Positions 1-8,022 of a stretch of 15,412 nucleotides of DNA are shown here, in pieces (the stretch's first letter is position 1; every line of letters begins with the position of its first letter). The notes below the pieces were generated by a model, which was not told the DNA's origin, did no database searches, and saw nothing but the letters and a program-made list of their open reading frames with translations. The position numbers and the translations under genes were made by a program. Source of the stretch: Aliishimia sp965369035 (GTDB taxonomy: Bacteria > Pseudomonadota > Alphaproteobacteria > Rhodobacterales > Rhodobacteraceae); the NCBI GenBank assembly GCA_965369035.1, contig CBDUPF010000065.1:1-15412 (forward strand), written 5' to 3'.

Positions 1-342
1 CGCGGCGTGCTTCAATCCGCTGCTGACAATGGCGCACTGGGCATCGGTGTCGACTCGAACCAGAACTACCTGCATCCGGGCAAGGTTCTGACCTCGATGC
101 TGAAGCGCGTCGACGTCGCGGTGTATGACGCGTTCAAGGACTCGATGGACGGCAACTTCGAGCCTGGCCTGCAGGTGCTGGGCCTGGCCGAAGAGGGTGT
201 CGGCTATGCCGTGGACGAGAACAACGAGGATCTGCTGACCGACGAAATGAAGGCTGCCGTCGAAGAGGCGAAGGCCAAGATCATCTCGGGCGAGGTCGTG
301 GTCCACGACTACACCACTGACGACACCTGCCCGGTGAACTGA
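1..342 (+). CDS. BMP-family nucleoside-binding lipoprotein of an ABC importer, C-terminal part
   Basis: This is the C-terminal third of a periplasmic solute-binding protein of the BMP/PnrA (Med) family. The reading frame is open from base 1 and the gene begins left of the window. The visible part contains GIGVDSNQNY, which matches the family's conserved Gly-Val-Asp-Ser segment; in PnrA-type proteins this Asp contacts the nucleoside ribose. A following 'TSMLKRVDVAVYDAF' helix is also typical. The stop lies 5 bases before the ATPase gene, and two permease genes follow, which is the standard order for BMP-type nucleoside importers. The binding protein would act in the periplasm and hand substrate to the permeases. 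The signal peptide and lipobox are outside the window. Substrate choice (nucleoside, purine or another small molecule) cannot be decided from this fragment. Confidence 0.88.
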   Translation, partial: RGVLQSAADNGALGIGVDSNQNYLHPGKVLTSMLKRVDVAVYDAFKDSMDGNFEPGLQVLGLAEEGVGYAVDENNEDLLTDEMKAAVEEAKAKIISGEVVVHDYTTDDTCPVN

Positions 343-347
343 GGCAG

Positions 348-1916
348 ATGAGCGTCACCGAAGACATCGCGGGGCAGCCGGAAACGGCTGCCCCTTCCGC
401 ACCCGCCATCGAGTTGATCGGCATCTCGAAGGCGTTTGGCCCGGTACAGGCCAACAAGGACATCTCGATGAAGGTCGCGCGCGGCACGATCCACGGGATC
501 GTGGGCGAGAACGGCGCCGGCAAGTCGACGCTGATGTCCATCCTCTACGGCTTCTACAAGGCCGACAAGGGCGAGATCTTCATCGACGGGCACAAGACCC
601 AGATCCCCGACAGCCAGGCCGCCATAGCCGCCGGCATCGGCATGGTGTTCCAGCATTTCAAGCTGGTGGAGAATTTCACGGTACTGGAGAACATCATCCT
701 CGGCGCGGAGGATGGCAGGCTGTTGCGGCCCTCGCTGGCCAAGGCGCGCAAGTCGCTGCTGGACCTGGAGCAGGAATACGACCTGAAGGTCGACCCCGAC
801 GCGGTGATCGAGGAGATCGGCGTCGGTCGGCAGCAACGGGTGGAAATTCTGAAAGCGCTCTACCGCCAGGCGAACATCCTGATCCTCGATGAGCCCACCG
901 GCGTTCTGACACCCTCCGAGGCGGACCAGCTTTTCCGCATCCTCCGCCGGCTCAAGGAGGAGGGAAAGACCATCATCCTCATCACCCACAAGCTGCGCGA
1001 GATCATGGACATCACCGACTCGGTGAGCGTGATGCGGCGTGGCGAGATGACCGCGACGGTGAAAACGGCGGAGACGAGCCCGGAGGAACTGGCGGAGCTG
1101 ATGGTCGGCCGCAAGGTCCTGCTCCGTGTCGACAAGACGCCCGCGACGCCCGGTGATGTCGTGCTCGACATCCGCAACCTGCGCGTGGTCGACGAACAGG
1201 GGGTGGAGCGGCTGCGCGGCATCGACCTGCAGGTGCGCGCGGGCGAGATCCTCGGCATCGCGGGCGTTGCCGGAAACGGGCAGTCCGAACTGCTGGAGGT
1301 TCTGGGCGGCTACATGGACGCCACCGGAGAGATCACCGTCAATGGCGTGCCCCTCGAGTTGAGCGGCGCCGACGGTCAGTCGCGCCGGGCGCGCGGCATC
1401 GCGCATGTGCCGGAGGATCGCCAGCGCGAGGGGCTGATCATGGAGTACCACGCCTGGGAGAATTCGGTCTTCGGCTATCACCGCGACGCCGCCTACCAGT
1501 CGGGCCTCCTGATGGACAACGCCCGCATCCGCGAGGAGACCGAGGGCAAGATGGCGCGTTTCGACGTGCGCCCGCCCGACCCGAAGCTCGCGGCCAAGAA
1601 CTTCTCCGGCGGCAACCAGCAGAAGATCGTGCTCGCCCGCGAGATCGAACGGAATCCCGACCTGCTGCTGGTCGGCCAGCCGACCCGCGGGGTGGATATC
1701 GGTGCCATCGAGTTCATTCACCAGCAGATCGTGCGCCTGCGCGACCAGGGCAAGGCGATCCTGCTGGTCTCTGTCGAGCTCGACGAAATCCTGGGCCTCG
1801 CCGACCGCATCGCGGTCATGTTCGACGGCCGGATCATGGGCGAACGACTGCCTGACAAGACCGACGAGAAGGAACTGGGCCTGCTCATGGCCGGCGTGAG
1901 CGGGGAGGCTGCCTGA
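348..1916 (+). CDS. ABC importer ATPase with two nucleotide-binding domains (BMP/nucleoside type)
   Basis: This 522-residue cytoplasmic ATPase would power the importer formed with the flanking genes. Domain 1 has a complete Walker A (GENGAGKST, residues 53-61), a Q-loop (FQHF, Q102), an ABC signature in the form IGVGRQQR (157-164), Walker B ILILDEP with E182, and switch histidine H214. Domain 2 is the altered kind: its Walker A is GVAGNGQSEL (306-315) without the GK(S/T) core, its signature FSGGNQQK (419-426) is good, and its Walker B reads LLLVGQP, with Gln in place of the catalytic Glu. This asymmetry is normal for the NupO/YufO and sugar-importer ATPases, so only one ATP site is expected to hydrolyse. 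ATG at 348 follows a short GAGG. The stop overlaps the next start by one base (TGATG), implying translational coupling. Confidence 0.93.
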   Translation: MSVTEDIAGQPETAAPSAPAIELIGISKAFGPVQANKDISMKVARGTIHGIVGENGAGKSTLMSILYGFYKADKGEIFIDGHKTQIPDSQAAIAAGIGMVFQHFKLVENFTVLENIILGAEDGRLLRPSLAKARKSLLDLEQEYDLKVDPDAVIEEIGVGRQQRVEILKALYRQANILILDEPTGVLTPSEADQLFRILRRLKEEGKTIILITHKLREIMDITDSVSVMRRGEMTATVKTAETSPEELAELMVGRKVLLRVDKTPATPGDVVLDIRNLRVVDEQGVERLRGIDLQVRAGEILGIAGVAGNGQSELLEVLGGYMDATGEITVNGVPLELSGADGQSRRARGIAHVPEDRQREGLIMEYHAWENSVFGYHRDAAYQSGLLMDNARIREETEGKMARFDVRPPDPKLAAKNFSGGNQQKIVLAREIERNPDLLLVGQPTRGVDIGAIEFIHQQIVRLRDQGKAILLVSVELDEILGLADRIAVMFDGRIMGERLPDKTDEKELGLLMAGVSGEAA

Positions 1917-3010
1917 TGGACGTGATGCCCAGATGGGCCGAGGTCATTCTCGTACCGCTGATCTCCCTGATCCTGGCCGCGATCCTCTCCGCGATCGTCA
2001 TCATCGCCATCGGCGAGGACCCCGTCGCGGCGGTGAACCTCATGGTGCAGGGCGCGCTCGGGTCGACCTACGGTTGGGGGTATACGCTCTATTACGCCAC
2101 CAATTTCATCTTTACCGGCCTGGCCTTTGCCGTGGCTTTCCACGCCGCGCTCTTCAATATCGGCGGCGAGGGGCAGGCCATCCTCGGCGGGCTCGGCGTC
2201 GCGCTGGTCTGCCTCTTCGTGCCGTGGCCGCACTGGTCGATGGCGCTGCTCGGTGCGATGCTGGCCAGCGCGGCTTTCGGCGCGCTCTGGGCGGCGATCC
2301 CCGCCTGGCTGCAAGCGAAACGCGGCAGTCACATCGTCATCACCACGATCATGTTCAACCTGATCGGGGCTGCGTTCCTCAACTACATGCTGGTCAACGT
2401 GTTGCGTCCGCCCGGGTCGATGGATCCGGCGACCGCGCGCTTTCCCGAGGCCGTTCACCTGCCGTCGCTGCACGAGATGCTGGCCCCTCTGGGCATCAAC
2501 TTCTCCAAGGCCGCGCCCGCCAACGTGTCGCTCGTTGTCGCGCTGGTGGCCTGCGTTCTGGTCTGGCTGCTGATCTGGCGCACGCGGCTCGGTTACGAGA
2601 TCCGGGCCTATGGTCATTCGCAGTCCGGCGCGCGCTATGCCGGGATTTCGGCGGTGAAAATCACCATGATTGCCATGCTGATCTCCGGCGGACTGGCCGG
2701 CATGATGGCCATCAACAACGTGATGGGCGAGGCCGAACGGCTGGTTCTGAACTCGACCGAGGGTGCGGGCTTCATCGGCATCGCGGTGGCGCTCATGGGC
2801 CGTTCGCATCCACTCGGTGTGCTTCTGGCCGCGATCCTCTTCGGGTTCCTCTATCAGGGCGGGGCGGAGCTGGCACTCTGGACCGATATCCCGCGCGAAC
2901 TCATCGTTGTGATCCAGGCGCTGGTGATCCTCTTTACCGGTGCGCTCGACAACATGGTGCGGATGCCGCTGGAGCGGATCTTCCTCGCGCTGCGCCGCAA
3001 GGAGGGTTGA
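1916..3010 (+). CDS. ABC importer permease 1 (BMP/nucleoside type, NupP-like)
   Basis: This 364-residue inner-membrane protein has about eight to ten hydrophobic segments and belongs to the branched-chain/ribose-type (BPD_transp_2) permease family. Diagnostic pieces are NIGGEGQ (residues 81-87), the loop GYEIRAYGHSQSGARYAGI (226-244) that couples to the ATPase, and the downstream 'EGAGFIGIAVALMGR' segment. It would form half of the membrane channel, pairing with the permease encoded next. The ATG shares its A with the TGA stop of the ATPase gene. Codon use matches the neighbours and nothing looks broken. Assignment to the NupP-like half rather than NupQ-like rests on gene order and on the longer N-terminal transmembrane extension. 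Confidence 0.92.
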   Translation: MDVMPRWAEVILVPLISLILAAILSAIVIIAIGEDPVAAVNLMVQGALGSTYGWGYTLYYATNFIFTGLAFAVAFHAALFNIGGEGQAILGGLGVALVCLFVPWPHWSMALLGAMLASAAFGALWAAIPAWLQAKRGSHIVITTIMFNLIGAAFLNYMLVNVLRPPGSMDPATARFPEAVHLPSLHEMLAPLGINFSKAAPANVSLVVALVACVLVWLLIWRTRLGYEIRAYGHSQSGARYAGISAVKITMIAMLISGGLAGMMAINNVMGEAERLVLNSTEGAGFIGIAVALMGRSHPLGVLLAAILFGFLYQGGAELALWTDIPRELIVVIQALVILFTGALDNMVRMPLERIFLALRRKEG

Positions 3011-3013
3011 GCG

Positions 3014-3979
3014 GTGGATTTCCTGACCGTCATCCAGATCCTCGATTCCACCGTCCGGCTGTCCACGCCGCTGCTGCTCGCCTGTCTCGCGGGGCTTTAC
3101 TCCGAACGCTCCGGCGTCTTCGACATCGGGCTCGAAGGCAAGATGCTGATGGCCGCCTTCTTCTCTGCCGCCGTCGCCGCGCTCACCGGGTCGGTCTGGC
3201 TGGGCCTGCTGGCGGGAATCGCCTCGTCGATGGTACTGGCCGGGCTGCACGGGCTGGCCTCGATCACTTTCCGGGGCGACCAGCTCATCTCCGGTGTGGC
3301 GATCAACTTTCTCGCCATCGGGATGACCGTGCTCATCGCGCAGGACTGGTTCGATCAGGGCGGCCGCACGCCCTCCCTCATCGGCGGCGCGCGGTTCGAA
3401 CCGATCACCCTGCCGCTTGCCAACGAGATCTACGACGTGCCGATCCTGGGCCCGATCTACAGCGAGCTTCTCTCCGGCCATTCGATCCTCGTCTATGTCG
3501 CCTTCCTGCTGGTGCCGCTCACCTGGTGGGTGCTGTTCCGCACGCGCTTCGGCCTCAGACTCCGCGCGGTGGGCGAGAACCCGGCCGCCGTGGATACCGC
3601 CGGCGTGTCGGTGGTGGGGCTGCGCTTTGCCGCGGTGGCGATCTGCGGCGTGCTCTGCGGCCTCGCCGGCGCCTATCTCGCCACGGCGCTGCAAGCGGGC
3701 TTCGTCAAGGAAATGACCGCCGGGCGGGGCTTCATCGCGCTGGCCGCGCTGATCTTCGCCAAGTGGCGACCGGTGCACGCGATGGGCTCCTGCCTGCTGT
3801 TCGGGCTGCTGCAGGCGATCGCGCTGCGCTACCAGAACATCGACCTCGGCGCCTTCACATTGCCGGTCCAGTTCATGGACGCGCTGCCCTACATCCTCAC
3901 CGTGGTGATCCTGGCCGGGTTCGTCGGCAAGGCCATCCCGCCAAGGGCCGGCGGTGCGCCCTACGTGAAGGAACGGTGA
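3014..3979 (+). CDS. ABC importer permease 2 (BMP/nucleoside type, NupQ-like)
   Basis: This 321-residue polytopic membrane protein is the second permease of the importer. It carries FDIGLEGKM (residues 36-44), equivalent to the NIGGEGQ segment of its partner, and GLRLRAVGENPAAVDTAGV (180-198), the cytoplasmic coupling loop. A hydrophobic C-terminal half ends in a short basic tail. The start is GTG at 3014, three bases after the previous stop, with GGAGGG (3001-3006) as ribosome binding site inside the end of the previous gene. It is the last gene of the operon. The next gene begins 238 bases later, and a GC-rich hairpin lies 20 bases past the stop. Confidence 0.92.
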   Translation: MDFLTVIQILDSTVRLSTPLLLACLAGLYSERSGVFDIGLEGKMLMAAFFSAAVAALTGSVWLGLLAGIASSMVLAGLHGLASITFRGDQLISGVAINFLAIGMTVLIAQDWFDQGGRTPSLIGGARFEPITLPLANEIYDVPILGPIYSELLSGHSILVYVAFLLVPLTWWVLFRTRFGLRLRAVGENPAAVDTAGVSVVGLRFAAVAICGVLCGLAGAYLATALQAGFVKEMTAGRGFIALAALIFAKWRPVHAMGSCLLFGLLQAIALRYQNIDLGAFTLPVQFMDALPYILTVVILAGFVGKAIPPRAGGAPYVKER

Positions 3980-3999
3980 GCCCCGCGGCCCGCATCCAC

Positions 4000-4015
4000 G
4001 ACCGGGCAACCGGTC
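4000..4015 (+). terminator. hairpin after the importer operon, possible terminator
   Basis: A perfect 6-bp inverted repeat, GACCGG and CCGGTC, encloses the loop GCAA, a GNRA-type tetraloop, and starts 20 bases after the last permease stop. There is no T-run after it, so intrinsic termination is doubtful. It could equally protect the mRNA 3' end or be chance in GC-rich DNA. Confidence 0.35.
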
Positions 4016-4217
4016 CGGAGGCCAGCGGCGGGCCGTGCCAAGGCCGAACGCACTGCGCCCGGCCACAGGACGTGAATACTCGCCGGTCGCTCACCTTCGC
4101 GCGCAATCGCCCCGTGACCCGACCGTCCCTGGCGCGCCCGCAAAAACCACGTCGCTGGACCCGTTCGGGCCCGGCGACTCAGTTGATTCTCTTCACCGCT
4201 GCACGCTAAGGGGGTTC

Positions 4218-5135
4218 ATGCAAATATACCTGCCCATCGCTGAAGTGTCGGTCAACGCGTTCCTCCTTCTGGGACTCGGCGGAATGGTGGGGGTTCTTTC
4301 GGGCATGTTCGGCGTGGGTGGCGGCTTTCTGATGACGCCGCTCCTGTTCTTCATCGGCATCCCACCCGCCGTCGCCGTGGCGACCGAGGCGAACCAGATC
4401 GTCGCGTCCTCCTTCTCGGGCGTGCTGGCGCATCTCAGGCGCAAGACGGTGGACCTCAGGATGGGCACGGTGCTGCTTGTCGGCGGTCTCGTCGGTGCCG
4501 CCCTGGGCGTGGTCCTGTTCAACTACCTGCGCTCCCTGGGCCAGGTCGATCTGCTCGTGCGGCTCTGCTACGTCGTGTTTCTGGGCATCATCGGCGGGCT
4601 GATGTTCATCGAGAGCCTGAACGCCATCCGCAAGACACGCAAGGGCGGCAAACCCGCTGCGCGGCGCAAGCACAACTGGATCCACAAGCTCCCCTTCAAG
4701 ATGCGCTTCCGGGTCTCCGGGCTCTATATCTCGGTCATTCCGCCGCTGATCGTGGGGCTTGCGGTGGGCGTGCTTGCGGCGATCATGGGTGTCGGCGGCG
4801 GTTTCATCATGGTGCCCGCGATGATCTACCTCCTCGGCATGCCGACCAAGGTGGTTGTGGGCACATCGCTTTTCCAGATCATCTTCGTGACCGGCTTCAC
4901 CACGCTGCTGCACGCCACCACGAACTACACCGTGGACGTGATGCTGGCGGTGCTGCTGCTCATCGGCGGGGTGATCGGCGCGCAGATCGGCACACGCATC
5001 GGCGTCCGGATGAAGGCCGAACAGCTGCGCATCCTGCTGGCCCTCATGGTGCTCGTGGTCTGCGGCAAGCTGGCGCTGGACCTGCTGCTGATGCCCGCGG
5101 AGCTCTACACGCTGGGCGCGGCGGGGGGACACTGA
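4218..5135 (+). CDS. TauE/SafE-family membrane transporter (DUF81)
   Basis: This 305-residue inner-membrane protein is of the TauE/SafE (sulfite exporter-like) family. Members export or take up small organic or sulfur-containing anions, but most have no proven substrate. The two halves each begin with the family hallmark: GMFGVGGGFLMTPLL (residues 29-43) and AIMGVGGGFIMVPAM (188-202). A central basic cytoplasmic loop (about 138-165, many Lys/Arg) separates them. The start is ATG 4218, directly after AAGGGGG at 4208-4214. An upstream in-frame ATG at 4035 would add 61 residues of low-complexity, non-hydrophobic sequence and has no comparable ribosome site. The next gene starts three bases after its stop, so both are probably co-expressed and may act together. 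Confidence 0.92.
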   Translation: MQIYLPIAEVSVNAFLLLGLGGMVGVLSGMFGVGGGFLMTPLLFFIGIPPAVAVATEANQIVASSFSGVLAHLRRKTVDLRMGTVLLVGGLVGAALGVVLFNYLRSLGQVDLLVRLCYVVFLGIIGGLMFIESLNAIRKTRKGGKPAARRKHNWIHKLPFKMRFRVSGLYISVIPPLIVGLAVGVLAAIMGVGGGFIMVPAMIYLLGMPTKVVVGTSLFQIIFVTGFTTLLHATTNYTVDVMLAVLLLIGGVIGAQIGTRIGVRMKAEQLRILLALMVLVVCGKLALDLLLMPAELYTLGAAGGH

Positions 5136-5138
5136 ACC

Positions 5139-5906
5139 ATGCTGCGCTGGATCGTCCTTCTCTTCCTTCTGGCGCAGGTTCCGGCGCAGACCGCCGCAGC
5201 CGAAAGCGTCGTGCTGGGCCTGTCCCGCGACAAGGTGGCGATCACGACGAGTTTCGACGGGTCCGAGATCCTGATCTTCGGGGCGATAAAACGCGAAACG
5301 GAAATTCCCGATGGGCCGCCGCTCGAAGTCGTGGTGACCGTGTCCGGCCCCTCCAGCCCGGTCATGGTACGGCGCAAGGAGAACCGCTACGGCATATGGG
5401 TCAACACCGATGCGGTGGAGGTGGATGCCGCGCCGTCATTCTATGCCGTGGCGACCAGCGGCCCCCTGCGCGAAGTGCTGACCGCGGTGGAGGACCTGCG
5501 CCACAAGGTGTCGATACCCCGCGCGATCCGGTCCGTAGGCGCGCCGCAGAACATCCTCGATTCCAAGAATTTCACCGAAGCGCTGATCCGCATCCGCACG
5601 CGCGCGCGCCTCTACCAGCTGCTGGAAGAGACGGTGGCCGTCGACGAACAGACCCTGTTCCGGACGTCGATCCGCCTGCCCGCCGCCCTGGTCGAAGGCG
5701 ACTATGCCACGCGCATATTCCTCACCCGCGGCGGCAAGGTCATCTCGCAATTCCAGACCACGATCGACGTGGACAAGGTGGGACTGGAACGGTGGCTCTA
5801 CGATCTGTCGCGCGAGCAGCCGCTGATCTATGGGCTCATGTCGCTGGCCATCGCGATCGCCGCCGGCTGGGGCGCCTCCGCGGCGTTCTCGCTTCTGCGG
5901 AACTGA
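5139..5906 (+). CDS. TIGR02186-family exported membrane-anchored protein
   Basis: This 255-residue protein matches the TIGR02186 family of conserved alphaproteobacterial proteins of unknown function by its opening after the signal, 'ESVVLGLSRDKVAITTSF', and by its layout. It has an N-terminal signal peptide (residues 1-21, likely cut after AAA), a beta-rich periplasmic region with paired hydrophobic strands, and a single C-terminal membrane helix (about 229-252) with a short basic tail (LLRN). The bulk should therefore lie in the periplasm, held to the inner membrane. It follows the TauE/SafE gene by three bases with GCGGGGGGAC as ribosome site. I recall this pairing as recurrent in alphaproteobacteria, which would suggest an accessory role for the transporter; the role itself is inference. 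Confidence 0.85.
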   Translation: MLRWIVLLFLLAQVPAQTAAAESVVLGLSRDKVAITTSFDGSEILIFGAIKRETEIPDGPPLEVVVTVSGPSSPVMVRRKENRYGIWVNTDAVEVDAAPSFYAVATSGPLREVLTAVEDLRHKVSIPRAIRSVGAPQNILDSKNFTEALIRIRTRARLYQLLEETVAVDEQTLFRTSIRLPAALVEGDYATRIFLTRGGKVISQFQTTIDVDKVGLERWLYDLSREQPLIYGLMSLAIAIAAGWGASAAFSLLRN

Positions 5907-5920
5907 CCCGAGGGGGTCAG
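5903..5920. terminator. hairpin spanning the stop codons of two convergent genes
   Basis: A perfect 7-bp inverted repeat, CTGACCC and GGGTCAG, has a four-base loop GAGG. The left arm contains the TGA stop of the TIGR02186-family gene, and the right arm contains the stop of the minus-strand dehydrogenase. It could work for transcripts from both sides. There is no T-run on either side, so a terminator role is only plausible. Confidence 0.4.
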
Positions 5921-6873
5921 ACCGGGTTCGGCACGGGCTCACCCGCGAAGAACGCGCGCAGGTTTTCCACCGCCATCCGCCCCATGTTCTCGCGCACCTC
6001 AAGCGCGGCCGTGCCCAGATGCGGAAGCAGGGTCACGTTCTCCCGGTCCAAGAGCCCCTGCGGCACCTTCGGCTCGAATTCGTAGACATCGAGCCCGGCG
6101 CCGGCGATCTCTTCCGCGTCGAGCGCGGCGACAAGGGCCGCCTCGTCCACCACGTCGCCCCGCGCGATGTTCACGAAATGCGCATGGCGCGGCATCGCAT
6201 CGAATGTCGCCGCCCCGATCAGGTGCCGCGTCTCGGCCCCGCCGGGCACCGCGACCACCAGAACGTCGGCCCGTGCCGCCAGGTCCGTCAGCGTGTCGAC
6301 CTGCCGGGACGGCAGGTCCACCGACTTGGGTGACCGGTTGTAATACAGTACCCGCATCCCGAACCCATGGTGGCACCGCTGCGCGATGGCCTGCCCGATA
6401 CGACCCATGCCGACAATTCCCACGGTCTTGCCCGAAAGGTGCAGGCCAAGAAGCTGCGTCGGGTGCCAGCCCTGCCACGCGCCGGCACGCACCATCCGTT
6501 CGCCCTCACCCGCGCGCCGTGCGCTCATCAGCATCAGGGTCAGCGCGATATCCGCGGTGGCATCGGTCACCGCACCGGGCGTATTGGTCACGGCGAGCCC
6601 CGCGGCCTTGGCGGCGACAACGTCGATATGGTTATAGCCCACGCCGAAATTCGCGAGGATGCGCGCGCGCGGTTCGGGCACCTCGGCGAAGAGTTCAGCG
6701 GCGAACCCATCACCCAGCGTTGGCAGCACCCCGTCGTAGTCGGTCAGCGCGCGGCGCAATTCGTCTCTGTCGAGGGGTGCGGTCTCTTCGCGCACGTCGA
6801 CCTTATCGAAAAGCTTGCGCGCCTCGGCCTGCACAGCGTCGGGCAGTGGGCGGGTGATCCAGATCCGCGTCAT
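5917..6873 (-). CDS. D-2-hydroxyacid dehydrogenase (glyoxylate/hydroxypyruvate reductase-like)
   Basis: This 318-residue cytoplasmic NAD(P)H-dependent enzyme interconverts 2-keto acids such as glyoxylate or hydroxypyruvate with D-2-hydroxy acids. The family's catalytic triad is visible: R238 (in NIARGD), E267 (in YEFEP) and H285 (in LPHLGTAA). The Rossmann nucleotide site is GMGRIG (155-160), and the acidic residue usual at the end of the second strand is replaced by Asn-Arg (YYNRS, 178-182), which favours NADPH over NADH. The substrate loop NFGVGYNHID (75-84) is typical of the glyoxylate-reductase branch. The ATG overlaps the stop of csaA by one base, so it is the last gene of a coupled minus-strand run. 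The exact substrate is not determinable here. Confidence 0.92.
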   Translation of the reverse strand: MTRIWITRPLPDAVQAEARKLFDKVDVREETAPLDRDELRRALTDYDGVLPTLGDGFAAELFAEVPEPRARILANFGVGYNHIDVVAAKAAGLAVTNTPGAVTDATADIALTLMLMSARRAGEGERMVRAGAWQGWHPTQLLGLHLSGKTVGIVGMGRIGQAIAQRCHHGFGMRVLYYNRSPKSVDLPSRQVDTLTDLAARADVLVVAVPGGAETRHLIGAATFDAMPRHAHFVNIARGDVVDEAALVAALDAEEIAGAGLDVYEFEPKVPQGLLDRENVTLLPHLGTAALEVRENMGRMAVENLRAFFAGEPVPNPV

Positions 6874-7211
6874 CAGCAGAGCCTCGCGCCAGGGGGAACG
6901 TCGTGGTCAGGCCGGGCGAGCACCACCGCGCCGTCCGCATCCATGAAGCCCAGTACCAGCACCTCGGACATGAAGGGGCCGATCTGGCGCGGCGGGAAGT
7001 TGACCACCGCCATCACCTGGCGGCCGACCAGCGCGTCCGGTTGGTAGTGCTCGGTGACTTGGGCGGAACTCTTGCGCTCTCCGATCTCGGAGCCGAAATC
7101 GACCCAGAGCTTGATCGCGGGCTTGCGCGCCTCCGGGAACGGTTCGGCACGCACCACGCGGCCCGCGCGGATATCGACCTTGAGGAAATCGTCGAAGGTG
7201 ATCTCAGCCAT
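6873..7211 (-). CDS. csaA: CsaA-type tRNA-binding protein
   Basis: This 112-residue stand-alone tRNA-binding OB-fold protein (Trbp111/CsaA family) acts as a cytoplasmic homodimer. CsaA of Bacillus was described as having chaperone or secretion-linked activity, and the fold binds tRNA. Matching segments are KVDIRAGRVVRAEPFPEARK (residues 11-30), SSAQVTEHY (48-56) and NFPPRQIGPFMSEVLVLG (71-88), the last being close to the family signature. Length fits the usual 107-115. Its start lies inside the end of proC (8-base overlap) and its stop overlaps the start of the dehydrogenase gene, so translation is probably coupled on both sides. Confidence 0.93.
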   Translation of the reverse strand: MAEITFDDFLKVDIRAGRVVRAEPFPEARKPAIKLWVDFGSEIGERKSSAQVTEHYQPDALVGRQVMAVVNFPPRQIGPFMSEVLVLGFMDADGAVVLARPDHDVPPGARLC

Positions 7212-8019
7212 TGGCCAGCTCCCGCGAGCGGTCGGCTGCGGCTTTCACCGTCGCCGCCATCAATGCCGGCAAGCCCCTGGCCTCGTCCATCAGCACCTCC
7301 AGCCCGGCCTGGGTCGTGCCGTTGGGCGAGGTCACGTTGATGCGGAGCTGTTCGGGCGTCTCCTCGGCCTGCATCGCCAGCGCGCCGGCCCCGGCGACGG
7401 TCGCCTTGGCCAGTTGCATGGCAAGCTCCGGAGCCAGCCCCTGTGCCTCTCCGGCCGCGGCGAGCGCCTCGATCATGTGAAAGACATAGGCCGGACCCGA
7501 CCCGGACACCCCGGTGACGGCATCCATCTGCGCCTCCGCCTCCAGCCGCATGACCTCGCCGATGGCCGACAAAAGCTCCTCGGCCAGATCAAGCTGCGCA
7601 GCGCTGGCCCGCGCGTTACCGATGATCGCGGTGATGCCCTGCCCCACCGCGGCAGGCGTGTTGGGCATGGCGCGGATGACCGGCGTCTTGTCCCCCAGCA
7701 TCCGCTCGTAGGCGGCGATCGGCGTGCCGGCGGCCACGGACAGGAACAGCGTGCTGCCGTTGCCCAGCGCCTGCAGTGACGGCAGTGCGTCGCCCATCAT
7801 CTGCGGCTTGACCGCCACCAGCACCACGGCGGGATCGCGCGGCAGATCGCCGTTGACCTGCACACCCTGCGACGTCACCCAGTCCGACGGCTTGGGATCC
7901 TGCACATGGACCGCCTCCGGGCTCAGCCCGCGCTTCAGCCAGCCGGCCAGCATGGCCGATCCCATCTTGCCGCAGCCCAGAAGAACCAGGCCGCGGCGTT
8001 CTATTTCCGAAAAATCCAT
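7204..8019 (-). CDS. proC: Pyrroline-5-carboxylate reductase
   Basis: This 271-residue enzyme catalyses the last step of proline synthesis, reducing 1-pyrroline-5-carboxylate to proline with NAD(P)H in the cytoplasm. The N-terminal Rossmann fold has GCGKMG (residues 15-20), followed by the family's VKP (70-72), RAMPNTP (116-122) and VTGVSGSGPAYVF (168-180). The C-terminal dimerisation helices contain VTSPNGTTQAGL (229-240), the ProC signature. Length is normal. The start ATG is preceded on its strand by GGGGGCAAG. This G-run is also the 3' arm of a hairpin between ybjN and proC. The gene follows the YbjN gene by 42 bases and overlaps csaA by 8. Confidence 0.95.
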   Translation of the reverse strand: MDFSEIERRGLVLLGCGKMGSAMLAGWLKRGLSPEAVHVQDPKPSDWVTSQGVQVNGDLPRDPAVVLVAVKPQMMGDALPSLQALGNGSTLFLSVAAGTPIAAYERMLGDKTPVIRAMPNTPAAVGQGITAIIGNARASAAQLDLAEELLSAIGEVMRLEAEAQMDAVTGVSGSGPAYVFHMIEALAAAGEAQGLAPELAMQLAKATVAGAGALAMQAEETPEQLRINVTSPNGTTQAGLEVLMDEARGLPALMAATVKAAADRSRELANG

Positions 8020-8022
8020 CTT

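Noticed and set aside
339..350. The 12-mer CTGAGGCAGATG at an ABC-gene start recurs on the minus strand at 14990-15001
   Set aside because: Both copies combine a stop, a GAGG ribosome site and an ATG, so the match is probably chance from shared function rather than a repeat element.
300..500. Loss of ATPase motifs in the second domain of the importer ATPase as a novelty
   Set aside because: The asymmetric second domain (GVAGNGQSEL and Gln for Glu, in the gene at 348-1916) is normal for this importer family.
309..1721. A 470-codon open frame on the minus strand opposite the importer ATPase
   Set aside because: Same shadow pattern; the plus-strand frame has all ABC motifs, and this one has none.
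1718..4066. A 782-codon open frame on the minus strand, opposite the permease genes
   Set aside because: It is rich in His, Arg, Gln, Asp and Gly with no family resemblance, and lies opposite two clear permease genes. Long antisense frames are expected where third positions are nearly all G or C.
1933..4209. A 758-codon plus-strand frame overlapping both permeases
   Set aside because: Arg/Gly/His-rich translation without hydrophobic segments, out of frame with two recognised membrane proteins.
4183..4210. Possible promoter TTGATT with TAAG before the TauE/SafE gene
   Set aside because: The -10 part is poor and would overlap the ribosome binding site, leaving no room for a leader.
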